Assembly (NCBI GenBank): GCA_946480485.1
Contig: CAMLJW010000197.1
Coordinates: 1-9,302 of the forward strand
Source of the DNA: an uncultured Streptomyces sp.
GTDB lineage: Bacteria; Actinomycetota; Actinomycetes; Streptomycetales; Streptomycetaceae
Reading direction: 5' to 3'
DNA length: 9,302 nucleotides
Part shown: in pieces, positions 1 to 5,644 of the stretch
Layout: the number at the start of each line of letters is the position of its first letter
Position numbering within the stretch: the first letter of the stretch is position 1
The notes under the pieces: generated by a model
Told to the model about the DNA's origin: nothing
The model's database searches: none
What the model saw: only the letters and a program-made list of their open reading frames with translations
Translations under genes and position numbers: made by a program

Positions 1-703
1 AGCCGGGCCGCGTCCAGTCGAGTGTGTCGACGGTCCAGGCGAGCGGCTCCATTCCGAGCTCGGCGCCGAGCTGGAAGGCCACCCGGTTCCAGGCCCCGTA
101 CGGTGCGCGGAACCATTCGGGCCGCTCCCCGCACGCATCCTCGATGACCTTGGAGGTCCGCTCCATCTCGGAGCGGATCGCGGAGCGGGTCAGCCCGGTC
201 AGCAGCGGGTGGGACCAGGTGTGGTTTCCGACGACGTGCCCCTCATCGGCCATTCTCCGGAGGATGTCCTTGTTGTCGACGGCCTGTGCGCCGCACACGA
301 AGAACATCGCATGTACGTCGTGGGCCTTGAGCGTGTTCATGATGTGCGGGGTGTAGCGGGGGTCGGGGCCGTCGTCGAAGGTCAGCACGATGCTGCGGCC
401 GCGCGCCTTGATGCGTAGGAACGGCTCGTGCCGTACGAGGGTCCGGCCGGGTCCGGTCCGCGCCGGGCCGTATCCGGCCATGGGCCGGAGCCGGTAGGCG
501 GAGGGATTCACCGCGTTGTCCGCCGGGGCGCCGGCGACTGGAGGGGCGGACGGAGTGGCGGAGGGATGCACCGGTGAGCCCGGCGGAGAGGCCGGATCGG
601 CGGTGAGGAGGCGTACCGTGCCGGCCGCCCCCGCTGCCGCCCCCAGCACGGCGGCGCCGGCGAGCAGCGCCCGGCGCCGCGAAAGCAAATGATCCTTATT
701 CAT
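1..703 (-). CDS. Polysaccharide deacetylase (CE4/NodB domain), Tat-exported, 3' end outside window
   Basis: Reading minus from the ATG at 703 gives 234 codons without a stop before the left edge, so the C-terminus is missing. The N-terminus has a twin-arginine signal, SRRRALL at residues 8-14, then an Ala/Gly-rich hydrophobic stretch and a Pro/Ser/Ala-rich linker to about residue 65. The NodB domain follows with the family motifs: TFDDGPD (108-114, base and metal Asp 110/111), the metal-binding HTWSH (161-165), RAPYG (199-203) and VDTLDW (225-230). The last motif (LxH) would lie beyond the edge. Family members remove N- or O-acetyl groups from peptidoglycan, chitin or xylan; which one cannot be told here. 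An in-frame stop lies just upstream at 710-712, so this ATG is the start; a weak GGGTGA sits about 10 bases before it. The neighbouring capA-like gene is on the same strand, but a hairpin and 302 bases lie between, so separate transcription is likely. Confidence 0.93.
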   Translation of the reverse strand, partial: MNKDHLLSRRRALLAGAAVLGAAAGAAGTVRLLTADPASPPGSPVHPSATPSAPPVAGAPADNAVNPSAYRLRPMAGYGPARTGPGRTLVRHEPFLRIKARGRSIVLTFDDGPDPRYTPHIMNTLKAHDVHAMFFVCGAQAVDNKDILRRMADEGHVVGNHTWSHPLLTGLTRSAIRSEMERTSKVIEDACGERPEWFRAPYGAWNRVAFQLGAELGMEPLAWTVDTLDWTRPG

Positions 704-770
704 GACTAATCAGTCACCCGGCCGAAGCCCTGACCCGCGCCCCGCCACCGGTCCGGACGCATAAAAGCGC

Positions 771-825
771 CCGATGGGACCAACTGACCGGAGGGGAACC
801 AACTGACCCGATGGGACCAACTGCC
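771..825. repeat. Three direct repeats of 18-19 bp upstream of the deacetylase gene
   Basis: The core ACCAACTGAC recurs at 779, 798 and 816 (the third copy ends in CC instead of AC), preceded by GATGGG or GAGGGGA. The first and third copies share the 16-mer CCGATGGGACCAACTG exactly. Copies lie 19 and 18 bases apart. The array is 68-122 bases upstream of the deacetylase start, a normal place for a tandem operator or activator site. An AT-rich patch (ATAAAA, 761-766) follows on the deacetylase side. No regulator is identified; binding-site function is inference. Confidence 0.6.
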
Positions 826-952
826 TGGTCAGCGGTGGCGCGCAAGCGGGAGGGTGACGACTCGCGCCCAGCAGCGCAAGCCCGCCCGAACAGACCGAGG
901 ACGAAGAACAGTGCGCGCGTTGCGCACCCGTCGTAGGTGCCGCCCGGGACCA

Positions 953-980
953 GCGGGCCGCAGACCCGCTCGGGGCCCGC
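953..980 (-). terminator. Candidate terminator hairpin after the capA-like gene
   Basis: GCGGGCC (953-959) and GGCCCGC (974-980) are perfect 7-base inverted arms around a 14-base loop, 26 bases beyond the capA-like stop at 1006. There is no T-run, as is common for Streptomyces terminators. A second short hairpin, GTGCGC/GCGCAC with a 5-base loop, lies further downstream at 911-927. Confidence 0.4.
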
Positions 981-1005
981 GCAAGCCCGCCGGCCGCCGC
1001 CCCAG

Positions 1006-2178
1006 CTACCTCCCCATGACGAGCCCGTCCTCGGCCGCGCCGCGGCTGAGGACGACCTGGCGGATCCGATCGCGTACGGCGGTGACGTGGGCGCCCTGGG
1101 TGCGGGCATCGCCGAGGTTCACCACGCGAAAGGATCCGACGTCGAACCACTGCGGGACGAACTCGGCCTTCTCGACCTTCCAGCGGCCGCCCGGTTCGGC
1201 GGGCCGGGCGAAGGTGAAGCGGCCGATCGTGCCCTCGTTGCCGCGGGGGTCCTGGGCGCCTCCGTGGTTGATCATCGCGCCGGCGATCTGGTCACCCATG
1301 CCGTACACGACCCAGGTGCCGTTGACCTTCTCGTACGCCTGCGGGACGTGGGCGTGCGTGCCGAGGATCAGGTCGATGTCGGGGCGGCCGTCCGTGCGTG
1401 CCGCGGTGAGCTGCCTGCTCAGCCGTAGCTGCTGGGCGTCGGGCTCGTCCTGCCACTCGGTTCCCCAGTGCAGGGATACGACCACGATGTCGGCACCCGC
1501 CTGCCGGGCTGCGCGGGCATCCTGGACGATCTTGTCGCGGTCGATCAGGTTCACCGCCCAGGGGCGGCCCTCGGGGAGCGGGACGCCGTTCGTGCCGTAG
1601 GTGTACGCGAGATGGCCGACCTTCGCGGTGCCCGCCCGCAGGATGGTGGGTGCGCCCGCCTCGGCCACGGAACGGGCCGAGCCGGCGTGCCGCACACCCG
1701 CCCGGTCGAACGCGTCGAGGGTGCGGTCGATGCCCGCGGCGCCGTCGTCGAGCGTGTGGTTGGAGGCGGTCGAGCAGGCGTCGTAGCCGGTCGCTGCCAA
1801 AGCTTCCGCCACCTGGGGCGGGGATTTGAACGTGGGGTAGCCGGTGTAGTCGCCGTCCGCGCCGTACACCGTCTCCATATGGCAGATCGCCAGGTCCGCG
1901 CGGGTCGCGACGGGTTTGGCGCCCGAGAGCATGGGCCGGAAGTCGTATCCGCGGCCGCCCGCGTCGGCATGCGCCTGCCGGATGATCGAGCTGTGCGCAA
2001 GGACGTCGCCGGAGGCGACCAGTGTGAAGCGCCCGGCTCCTGAGGCGCGACCGGGGACTCCGGGGGACGGCGCGGGGTCACCCGGCCGCGCGGCCGGGTC
2101 CTGCGCATGGCAGCCCGCGGTCGCCGCGAGGAGCAGCGCCACCAGGGCCACGGCCTTCTGTTTCCCGCGTGCGGTCAT
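1006..2178 (-). CDS. CapA family lipoprotein (PGA_cap metallophosphatase fold)
   Basis: A 390-residue protein. Residues 1-23 are a lipoprotein signal: basic start, hydrophobic LVALLLAATAG, then Cys23 as the acylated residue (lipobox TAGC, with an unusual Thr at -3). A Pro/Gly-rich tether runs to about 48. The body carries the CapA/PGA_cap motifs of the calcineurin-like phosphoesterase fold: SGDVLAH (56-62), HMETV (100-104), ASNHTLDDG (138-146), HWGTEW (237-242) and GTHAHVPQ (273-280). These supply the Asp, Glu, Asn and His metal ligands. CapA proteins are known from poly-gamma-glutamate capsule synthesis, but no capB or capC homologue is in the window and the role of stand-alone actinobacterial copies is unsettled. 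The neighbouring polysaccharide deacetylase suggests an extracytoplasmic cell-wall or surface-polymer role (inference). The start follows GGGTGA closely, and the upstream region is AT-rich. Confidence 0.92.
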   Translation of the reverse strand: MTARGKQKAVALVALLLAATAGCHAQDPAARPGDPAPSPGVPGRASGAGRFTLVASGDVLAHSSIIRQAHADAGGRGYDFRPMLSGAKPVATRADLAICHMETVYGADGDYTGYPTFKSPPQVAEALAATGYDACSTASNHTLDDGAAGIDRTLDAFDRAGVRHAGSARSVAEAGAPTILRAGTAKVGHLAYTYGTNGVPLPEGRPWAVNLIDRDKIVQDARAARQAGADIVVVSLHWGTEWQDEPDAQQLRLSRQLTAARTDGRPDIDLILGTHAHVPQAYEKVNGTWVVYGMGDQIAGAMINHGGAQDPRGNEGTIGRFTFARPAEPGGRWKVEKAEFVPQWFDVGSFRVVNLGDARTQGAHVTAVRDRIRQVVLSRGAAEDGLVMGR

Positions 2179-2205
2179 CAGCTCACCCTGTTGCAGTCGA
2201 ATAGA

Positions 2206-2239
2206 TACATATTGTGATCTACATGCACATACAAGACAA
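2206..2239 (-). promoter_or_regulatory. Candidate promoter of the capA-like gene
   Basis: This is the most AT-rich patch near the start of the capA-like gene. Read on minus, TTGTAT (2234-2229) and TATGTA (2211-2206) are 17 bases apart, resembling -35 and -10 boxes. An alternative pair, TTGTCT (2239-2234) and CACAAT (2216-2211), also has a 17-base spacer. Both would start transcription about 20-30 bases before the ATG. The assignment rests on sequence resemblance only. Confidence 0.35.
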
Positions 2240-2455
2240 AACGGGAGTCAAGGAGCCGCGCCGGGGAGGTAGGCCGGATTTCAGCCGGTCCGGCGGCTAG
2301 AACAAGGCCGTTCAGGCCAGTCCGGGGCACGGGGACGAAGCCATGGCAGCACCCGATCGACCGTTCGTCGCACCGTTCGTCGACAGGATCGACCGTCCGC
2401 CGACGATCCATGTCCATGGCCTGTCCCAGTGACGCACCTGCGTTGATATACGACC

Positions 2456-2756
2456 ATGGCGGCCGCCACCGCCCTCACGAGCACTGGAGAGCGCACGGTC
2501 TGCGCCGACCACCCCGAACGGTCGGCCGCGACCGTCGATGTGCGCCAGGCTGTGAAGACACTCACACCCGAGCACCGGAAATCCTGGTGCGGGTGTACTT
2601 CCGCGGGGCGAGTGTGGCGCAGCCCGCCACGGCGCTGGGTATTCCACCCGGTACCGTGAAGTCCCTGGCGTATACGCGCTGCGCGCCCTGCGTCGGGCAC
2701 TTCGGGACATGCGGCCGACCTGCGGTGAAACCAATGGCCGAGTCAAACCTCCGTAA
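2456..2756 (+). pseudogene. ECF sigma factor remnant: region 4 only, two frameshifts
   Basis: The certain part starts near 2534. Three frames must be joined. In the first, VDVRQAVKTLTPEHR ends at 2578. One base is then missing (CGG-AA-ATC for an expected CGG-GAA-ATC), and the next frame from 2581 gives ILVRVYFRGASVAQ...ALGIPPGTVKS. A second base is missing at 2671-2675 (TATAC for TATTAC), and the third frame gives YALRALRRALRDM, then a short tail to TAA at 2754-2756. Joined, this is the sigma-70 region 4 helix-turn-helix typical of actinobacterial ECF sigma factors (LTPEHRE-LV-VYFRG-SVA-A-ALGIPPGTVKSR-YYALRAL). Region 2, needed for core binding and -10 recognition, is absent upstream in every frame I read, so the gene is truncated as well as frameshifted. 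The start given is the first in-frame ATG and is arbitrary. The anti-sigma gene at 3828 may be its former partner. Confidence 0.75.
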
Positions 2757-2818
2757 AGCGCCTTGCCGAGGACCTCTGTTGAGTAATCGGCTGTCCTCAT
2801 CCGTGTTCTGGGATGGGG

Positions 2819-2832
2819 GCCCGAGGTCGGGC
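2819..2832 (+). other. Short hairpin between the sigma remnant and the 171-residue gene
   Basis: GCCCG and CGGGC form a perfect 5-bp stem around the tetraloop AGGT, 15 bases before the purine-rich ribosome binding site of the next gene. It could be a weak terminator of the sigma remnant or a leader structure; the short stem makes either uncertain. Confidence 0.25.
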
Positions 2833-2864
2833 CACGGGCACGTACTGGAGGAGGGCAGGAAGGG

Positions 2865-3380
2865 ATGCTGCACAGAGGCCAGGAGAGCACGGACGGCGCC
2901 GGCGGCGGTGAACTCACCGTTCCCATGGCGTGGTTGTTCGCCGAGTACATCGCCGATGAGCTGTTGCGCACCGGGGATCTCATGCCGCCGACGTCATTCG
3001 AGTTCCGCGCCGGGCGCGACGCCCTGGCGCTCACCATCTTCCTGTCGGACACGAACGGTGAGCTCTCCGGCATACGCGTCATCTCGCAGTTGGAGACCTG
3101 GCTCTCGCTGACGGCGTACGACCAGCCGTGGCAGGACTGGGTGTGCCAGCGCATGGCAGGGCTGGCGGCCGAGGCGGTCGAAGCGGGTGGTCCCGCCCCG
3201 GACCTGGAGCTGGCAGTGGCCGCCTGGCGCTGGCTGGAGGAGACCGAGCTCCTCGCGCCGGACCTGGACGCGGTGCCGGGCGGCGGTCCGGTGCTCGGTG
3301 AAGAGGACGGCCCGGAGGTGTGGACCCCGGCCTGGCGACTGGGGCTGCCGCTCGGGCACCTGGCCATCCATCTCTTCTGA
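2865..3380 (+). CDS. Conserved-looking hypothetical protein, 171 residues
   Basis: I do not recognise the family. The ATG follows a strong purine-rich site, GGAGGAGGG at 2847-2855, and codon use is typical of the window, so the gene looks real. The protein is acidic and mostly helical in appearance, without signal peptide or membrane segment, so probably cytoplasmic. Residues 20-35 (AWLFAEYIADELLRTG) look amphipathic. The middle (about 40-75) reads as alternating strands around FEFRAGRDALALTIFL and IRVISQLETWLSL. The C-terminal half is rich in Trp, Glu and Pro. It lies 108 bases after the sigma remnant and before a repeat tract. The last nine bases including the stop, CTCTTCTGA, are duplicated immediately downstream. 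It could be an insertion that separated the sigma and anti-sigma genes, or an unrelated resident gene. Confidence 0.8.
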   Translation: MLHRGQESTDGAGGGELTVPMAWLFAEYIADELLRTGDLMPPTSFEFRAGRDALALTIFLSDTNGELSGIRVISQLETWLSLTAYDQPWQDWVCQRMAGLAAEAVEAGGPAPDLELAVAAWRWLEETELLAPDLDAVPGGGPVLGEEDGPEVWTPAWRLGLPLGHLAIHLF

Positions 3381-3389
3381 CTCTTCTGA
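3372..3389. repeat. Perfect tandem duplication of CTCTTCTGA
   Basis: Two exact 9-bp copies at 3372-3380 and 3381-3389. The first contains the last two codons and the stop of the 171-residue protein, so the second forms an in-frame Leu-Phe-stop directly behind it. This is a typical slippage product. Confidence 0.85.
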
Positions 3390-3396
3390 GTCTTGG

Positions 3397-3616
3397 CGAT
3401 CCGCTGAGGCCCCGCCAGTCCGCTGAGACCCCGCGCCCGGTCCGCTGAAGCTTGGCTTCGGCCGCGGTCCGCTGAAGGAAGCTCTCGGTCGGCCGGTCCG
3501 CTGAGCCTGGATCCGTCCGCTGAGGCCCCGCCGATCCGCCGGCCCCAGCCCTTCCGCTGAGCCTGGACCCGTCCGGTGAGGCCCCGCCGATCCACCGAGC
3601 CTCGACGATCCGCGCT
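3397..3616. repeat. Degenerate tandem array, 19-bp period, core TCCGCTGA
   Basis: Exact TCCGCTGA cores lie at 3400, 3419, 3441, 3468, 3497, 3516 and 3553, with variants at 3535 (TCCGCCGG), 3572 (TCCGGTGA), 3591 (TCCACCGA) and 3609 (TCCGCGCT). Steps from 3497 onward are 19, 19, 18, 19, 19 and 18; earlier ones are 19, 22, 27 and 29. Two unit types alternate, one ending in GAGGCCCCGCC and one in GAGCCTGG. There is also a higher-order repeat: 3497-3541 recurs at 3553-3597, a 56-bp shift, with only four differences. No unique spacers separate the units, so this is not CRISPR. The array fills the non-coding tract between the 171-residue gene and the anti-sigma gene; I see no gene in 3381-3827. Confidence 0.8.
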
Positions 3617-3667
3617 TTTTCTGTGGCTCGACCAATCCGCGGGCCCTCCCGCTCCGCATCTCTCGAT

Positions 3668-3687
3668 TACTTTCCGATACTTTCCGA
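3668..3687. repeat. Perfect tandem duplication of TACTTTCCGA
   Basis: Two exact 10-bp copies, adjacent, in a locally AT-richer stretch 141-160 bases before the anti-sigma start. The 10-bp step is close to one helical turn, so the copies would face the same side of the DNA. This suits a regulator site in the anti-sigma promoter region, but a simple slippage duplication is equally possible. Confidence 0.6.
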
Positions 3688-3734
3688 ACGCGGACTTGAG
3701 TGATTCCGCGGTCTCCTGCGTACCGGTGAGCAGC

Positions 3735-3783
3735 AGCTACTCCAAGTCCTCCAGCTACTGCGACTACTCCAGCTAGCTACTCC
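3735..3783. repeat. CTACTCC / AGCTAC short repeats in the anti-sigma leader
   Basis: CTACTCC occurs three times (3737, 3764, 3777) and AGCTAC at 3735 and 3753, with the palindrome AGCTAGCT at 3771-3778. The cluster ends 44 bases before the anti-sigma start, so it probably lies in the promoter or the untranslated leader. Confidence 0.6.
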
Positions 3784-3827
3784 GGCCACTCAATGAACTC
3801 AACTCACTATCGCCCCGAGGATTAGGT

Positions 3828-4475
3828 ATGAGGTCCCTGGAACGCCATCGCGACGTCGGCGCCTACGCGCTCGGCGTGCTGGACGCTGCGGACGCCTTCC
3901 GCTTCGAGGACCACCTCGGGGAATGCCCTCAGTGCGCGATGCAGATACGCGAGCTGGCGCCCACGACACGGTCGCTGTGGGCCTATGCCCAGGTGACCCC
4001 GCGCACGGTCAACCCCACGACGCAGCCCGGCCCCGCGCTGCTGGACCGGCTGCTCGACAACGTGCACTCGGCGCGCCGGAGCGGGCGCAGAAAGTGGCTG
4101 TGCGCCGTCGCCGCCGTGCTGGTGTCCGCCGTGGCCGGGCCCGCGGTGGCGGTGTTCGTCGAAGGCGAAGGCGCGGACGGGGAGCGGATCGCCGCAACCG
4201 ACCCCGGGACGGGTGTGTGGGCCGAGGTGACCACCCAGAACCGGGTCTGGGGCAGCGACGTGAACCTGATGGTCAAGGAGGTCTCGGACCACCGGCCCTG
4301 CGAACTCGTCGTCGTCGGCCGCGACGGTTCGGAGGAGACCGTGCTGAGCTGGCAGGCGGACGGCGGCAAGCCCCGCCCCATACAGGGCTCCGCCGCGATG
4401 CACCCCGACGAGATCACCCAGTACGAGGTGCGCACCTCGGGCGGCAAGCGACTGGTGACGCTCAAGGCCCCCTGA
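3828..4475 (+). CDS. Membrane-anchored zinc-finger anti-sigma factor (zf-HC2 type)
   Basis: A 215-residue protein. The N-terminal cytoplasmic domain has the ZAS/zf-HC2 signature: LGVLDAAD at 15-22, then HLGECPQC at 29-36, giving His29-x3-Cys33-x2-Cys36, with His7 as a possible fourth ligand. Such domains wrap around and inhibit an ECF sigma factor. After a linker with RRSGRRK at 83-89, residues 90-111 form one hydrophobic membrane segment. The remaining ~100 residues would be outside the membrane and resemble the RskA-type C-terminal sensor domain. ATG follows GAGG with 7-base spacing. Such genes normally follow and often overlap their sigma gene; here the only sigma sequence is the broken remnant ending at 2756, over 1 kb upstream. 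The anti-sigma reading frame is intact, so it may control another sigma factor or be an orphan. Confidence 0.9.
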   Translation: MRSLERHRDVGAYALGVLDAADAFRFEDHLGECPQCAMQIRELAPTTRSLWAYAQVTPRTVNPTTQPGPALLDRLLDNVHSARRSGRRKWLCAVAAVLVSAVAGPAVAVFVEGEGADGERIAATDPGTGVWAEVTTQNRVWGSDVNLMVKEVSDHRPCELVVVGRDGSEETVLSWQADGGKPRPIQGSAAMHPDEITQYEVRTSGGKRLVTLKAP

Positions 4476-4495
4476 TTGCTCCTGCTACACGGCTG

Positions 4496-4522
4496 CTTCG
4501 GCCACTTCGGCCACTTCGGCTT
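4496..4522. repeat. Threefold 9-bp tandem repeat CTTCGGCCA after the anti-sigma gene
   Basis: CTTCGGCCA at 4496-4504 and 4505-4513, then CTTCGGCTT at 4514-4522, starting 20 bases after the anti-sigma stop. Each unit can place TTCG in a GC-closed loop, so the transcript could fold into short UUCG hairpins, possibly acting as a terminator between the convergent anti-sigma and glycosylase genes. The rest of 4476-4590 shows nothing else. Confidence 0.6.
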
Positions 4523-4590
4523 CATTTATAGGTACGCATCGGGGCATGCTGCTCGGCTACATGGCCGCACCAGCCGGTTCGGCAGCTCGG

Positions 4591-5454
4591 CTACTTCAGG
4601 AGCCGTGACATCCTGCGGTCCGCGAGGGGTTTGCCGCCCGTCTGGCAGGTGGGGCAGTACTGCAGCGACGAGTCGCTGAACGAGACCTCGCGGATCGTGT
4701 CGCCGCACACCGGGCAGGTCTCGCCGGTGCGGCCGTGCACCCGGAGCCCGCTCTTCTTCTCGGACTTCAGCCGTCCCGTGGCGAGCCCGCGTGCGCGCTC
4801 GACAGCCTCGGTGAGCGTGGTGCGCAGCGCCTCGTACAGCCGTCGTGTCTCCTCGGGAGTCAGGGTGGCGGCGAGCTTGAAGGGGGACATCCCGGCCGCG
4901 TGCAGAATCTCGTCGCTGTAGGCGTTCCCCACGCCCGCGATCAGGCTCTGGTCGCGCAGCGCGCTCTTGATGCGGCGGCGCTCACCGCCGAGCAGCTGGG
5001 CGAAGCGGGCCTCGTCGAAGTCGTCGGCCAGCGGATCGGGTCCGAGGCGGGCGATACCGGGCACCTCGCCGGGATCCCGTACGACGTACACGGCCAGCCG
5101 CTTCTGTGTGCCCGTCTCGGTGAGGTCGAAGCCCTCGCCCGTAGAGAGGGCGACGCGAAGGGCGAGCGGGCCCCTGCCGGGGCGCGGCGGGCCGTCGGGC
5201 AGGCGGTCCCTCCAGTGGAGCCAGCCGGCGCGGGCCAGATGCGTCACGAAGCGGGGACCGCCGTCCGTCGGTAGGTCCAGGAACTTGCCGTGCCGGTGCA
5301 CGGCCGTGACCTCGCGGCCTTCGAGGGCGGTGAGCGGAGTGTCGTACGTCTTCAGGACGCTGATCGCGACGGGCAGCACGCGTACGATCTCGTGGCCGAC
5401 GACATGGCCGGCCAGGAAGTTTTTGAGCGCTTCGACCTCTGGCAGTTCCGGCAT
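4591..5454 (-). CDS. Fpg/Nei family DNA glycosylase / AP lyase, divergent actinobacterial type
   Basis: A 287-residue protein. The start is fixed by the family: Pro must follow Met as the catalytic amine, and ATG at 5454 gives MPELPEVE (Pro2, Glu3), although the frame stays open 40 codons further upstream. Lys57 in RHGKFLDL is the conserved DNA-contacting lysine, GVGNAYSDEIL (174-184) is the helix-two-turn-helix, and the C-terminal zinc finger uses Cys247, 250, 267 and 270. These enzymes excise damaged bases and cut the abasic site in base excision repair. Two departures from classical Fpg are visible: the void-filling Met of HLGMSG is Arg75 in HLARAG, and the finger Arg five residues before the third Cys is Ser262. 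The substrate range may therefore differ from 8-oxoguanine. The ribosome binding site is weak (CTGGA). It is divergent from the membrane protein gene at 5645. Confidence 0.93.
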   Translation of the reverse strand: MPELPEVEALKNFLAGHVVGHEIVRVLPVAISVLKTYDTPLTALEGREVTAVHRHGKFLDLPTDGGPRFVTHLARAGWLHWRDRLPDGPPRPGRGPLALRVALSTGEGFDLTETGTQKRLAVYVVRDPGEVPGIARLGPDPLADDFDEARFAQLLGGERRRIKSALRDQSLIAGVGNAYSDEILHAAGMSPFKLAATLTPEETRRLYEALRTTLTEAVERARGLATGRLKSEKKSGLRVHGRTGETCPVCGDTIREVSFSDSSLQYCPTCQTGGKPLADRRMSRLLK

Positions 5455-5463
5455 ACGTCCAGA

Positions 5464-5516
5464 GTGCCACCCGGCACCGACACGGTGTCGGGCAGTTCCC
5501 AGCCCTGCGGTGGCAC
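5464..5516. promoter_or_regulatory. Nested palindrome between divergent glycosylase and LMF-like genes
   Basis: CCGACACGGTGTCGG at 5477-5491 is a perfect 15-bp palindrome (7-base arms, one central base). It is enclosed by an 8-base perfect inverted repeat, GTGCCACC (5464-5471) and GGTGGCAC (5509-5516). The inner element is 22 bases upstream of the glycosylase start codon. This could be an operator of a dimeric regulator or a leader RNA hairpin of the minus-strand gene. No regulator gene is nearby. Confidence 0.5.
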
Positions 5517-5644
5517 CATGAACGTGAGGTGGGCCGCCGGGCGAGGTGACAGCGGAGCTGTTCCTTTTCGGCAACCGCGACGGCGTTCAACCAGGTCCGT
5601 GAGAGCGGCGGCGGCCTGGCCGGGAGAGAAGGGGAGCTCTCGTC

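Noticed and set aside
2178..2417. 79-codon minus frame ending in an overlap with the capA-like start (TGATG)
   Set aside because: The overlap suggested translational coupling, but the translation shows no protein character, the promoter-like AT-rich patch lies inside it, and no ribosome binding site was seen.
2312..3595. Long open frame on minus (427 codons) across the sigma remnant, the 171-residue gene and the repeat array
   Set aside because: It is antisense to the better supported plus-strand genes, its translation is Arg/Ser/Pro-rich low complexity, and it crosses non-coding repeats. High G+C DNA leaves such frames open by chance.
3397..3616. CRISPR array
   Set aside because: The units are contiguous and degenerate with no unique spacers, and no cas gene is near.
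3576..3776. 66-codon plus ORF ending in a Ser/Tyr-rich tail
   Set aside because: It runs through the 19-bp array and the CTACTCC repeats; the tail is just the translated repeats and there is no ribosome binding site.
5477..5491. Mobile-element terminal repeat or attachment site
   Set aside because: No integrase, transposase or target-site duplication is present; the position between divergent starts fits an operator or leader hairpin better.
4591..5574. Longer glycosylase start at 5574
   Set aside because: The family needs Pro directly after the initiator Met for catalysis, so the start at 5454 is required.
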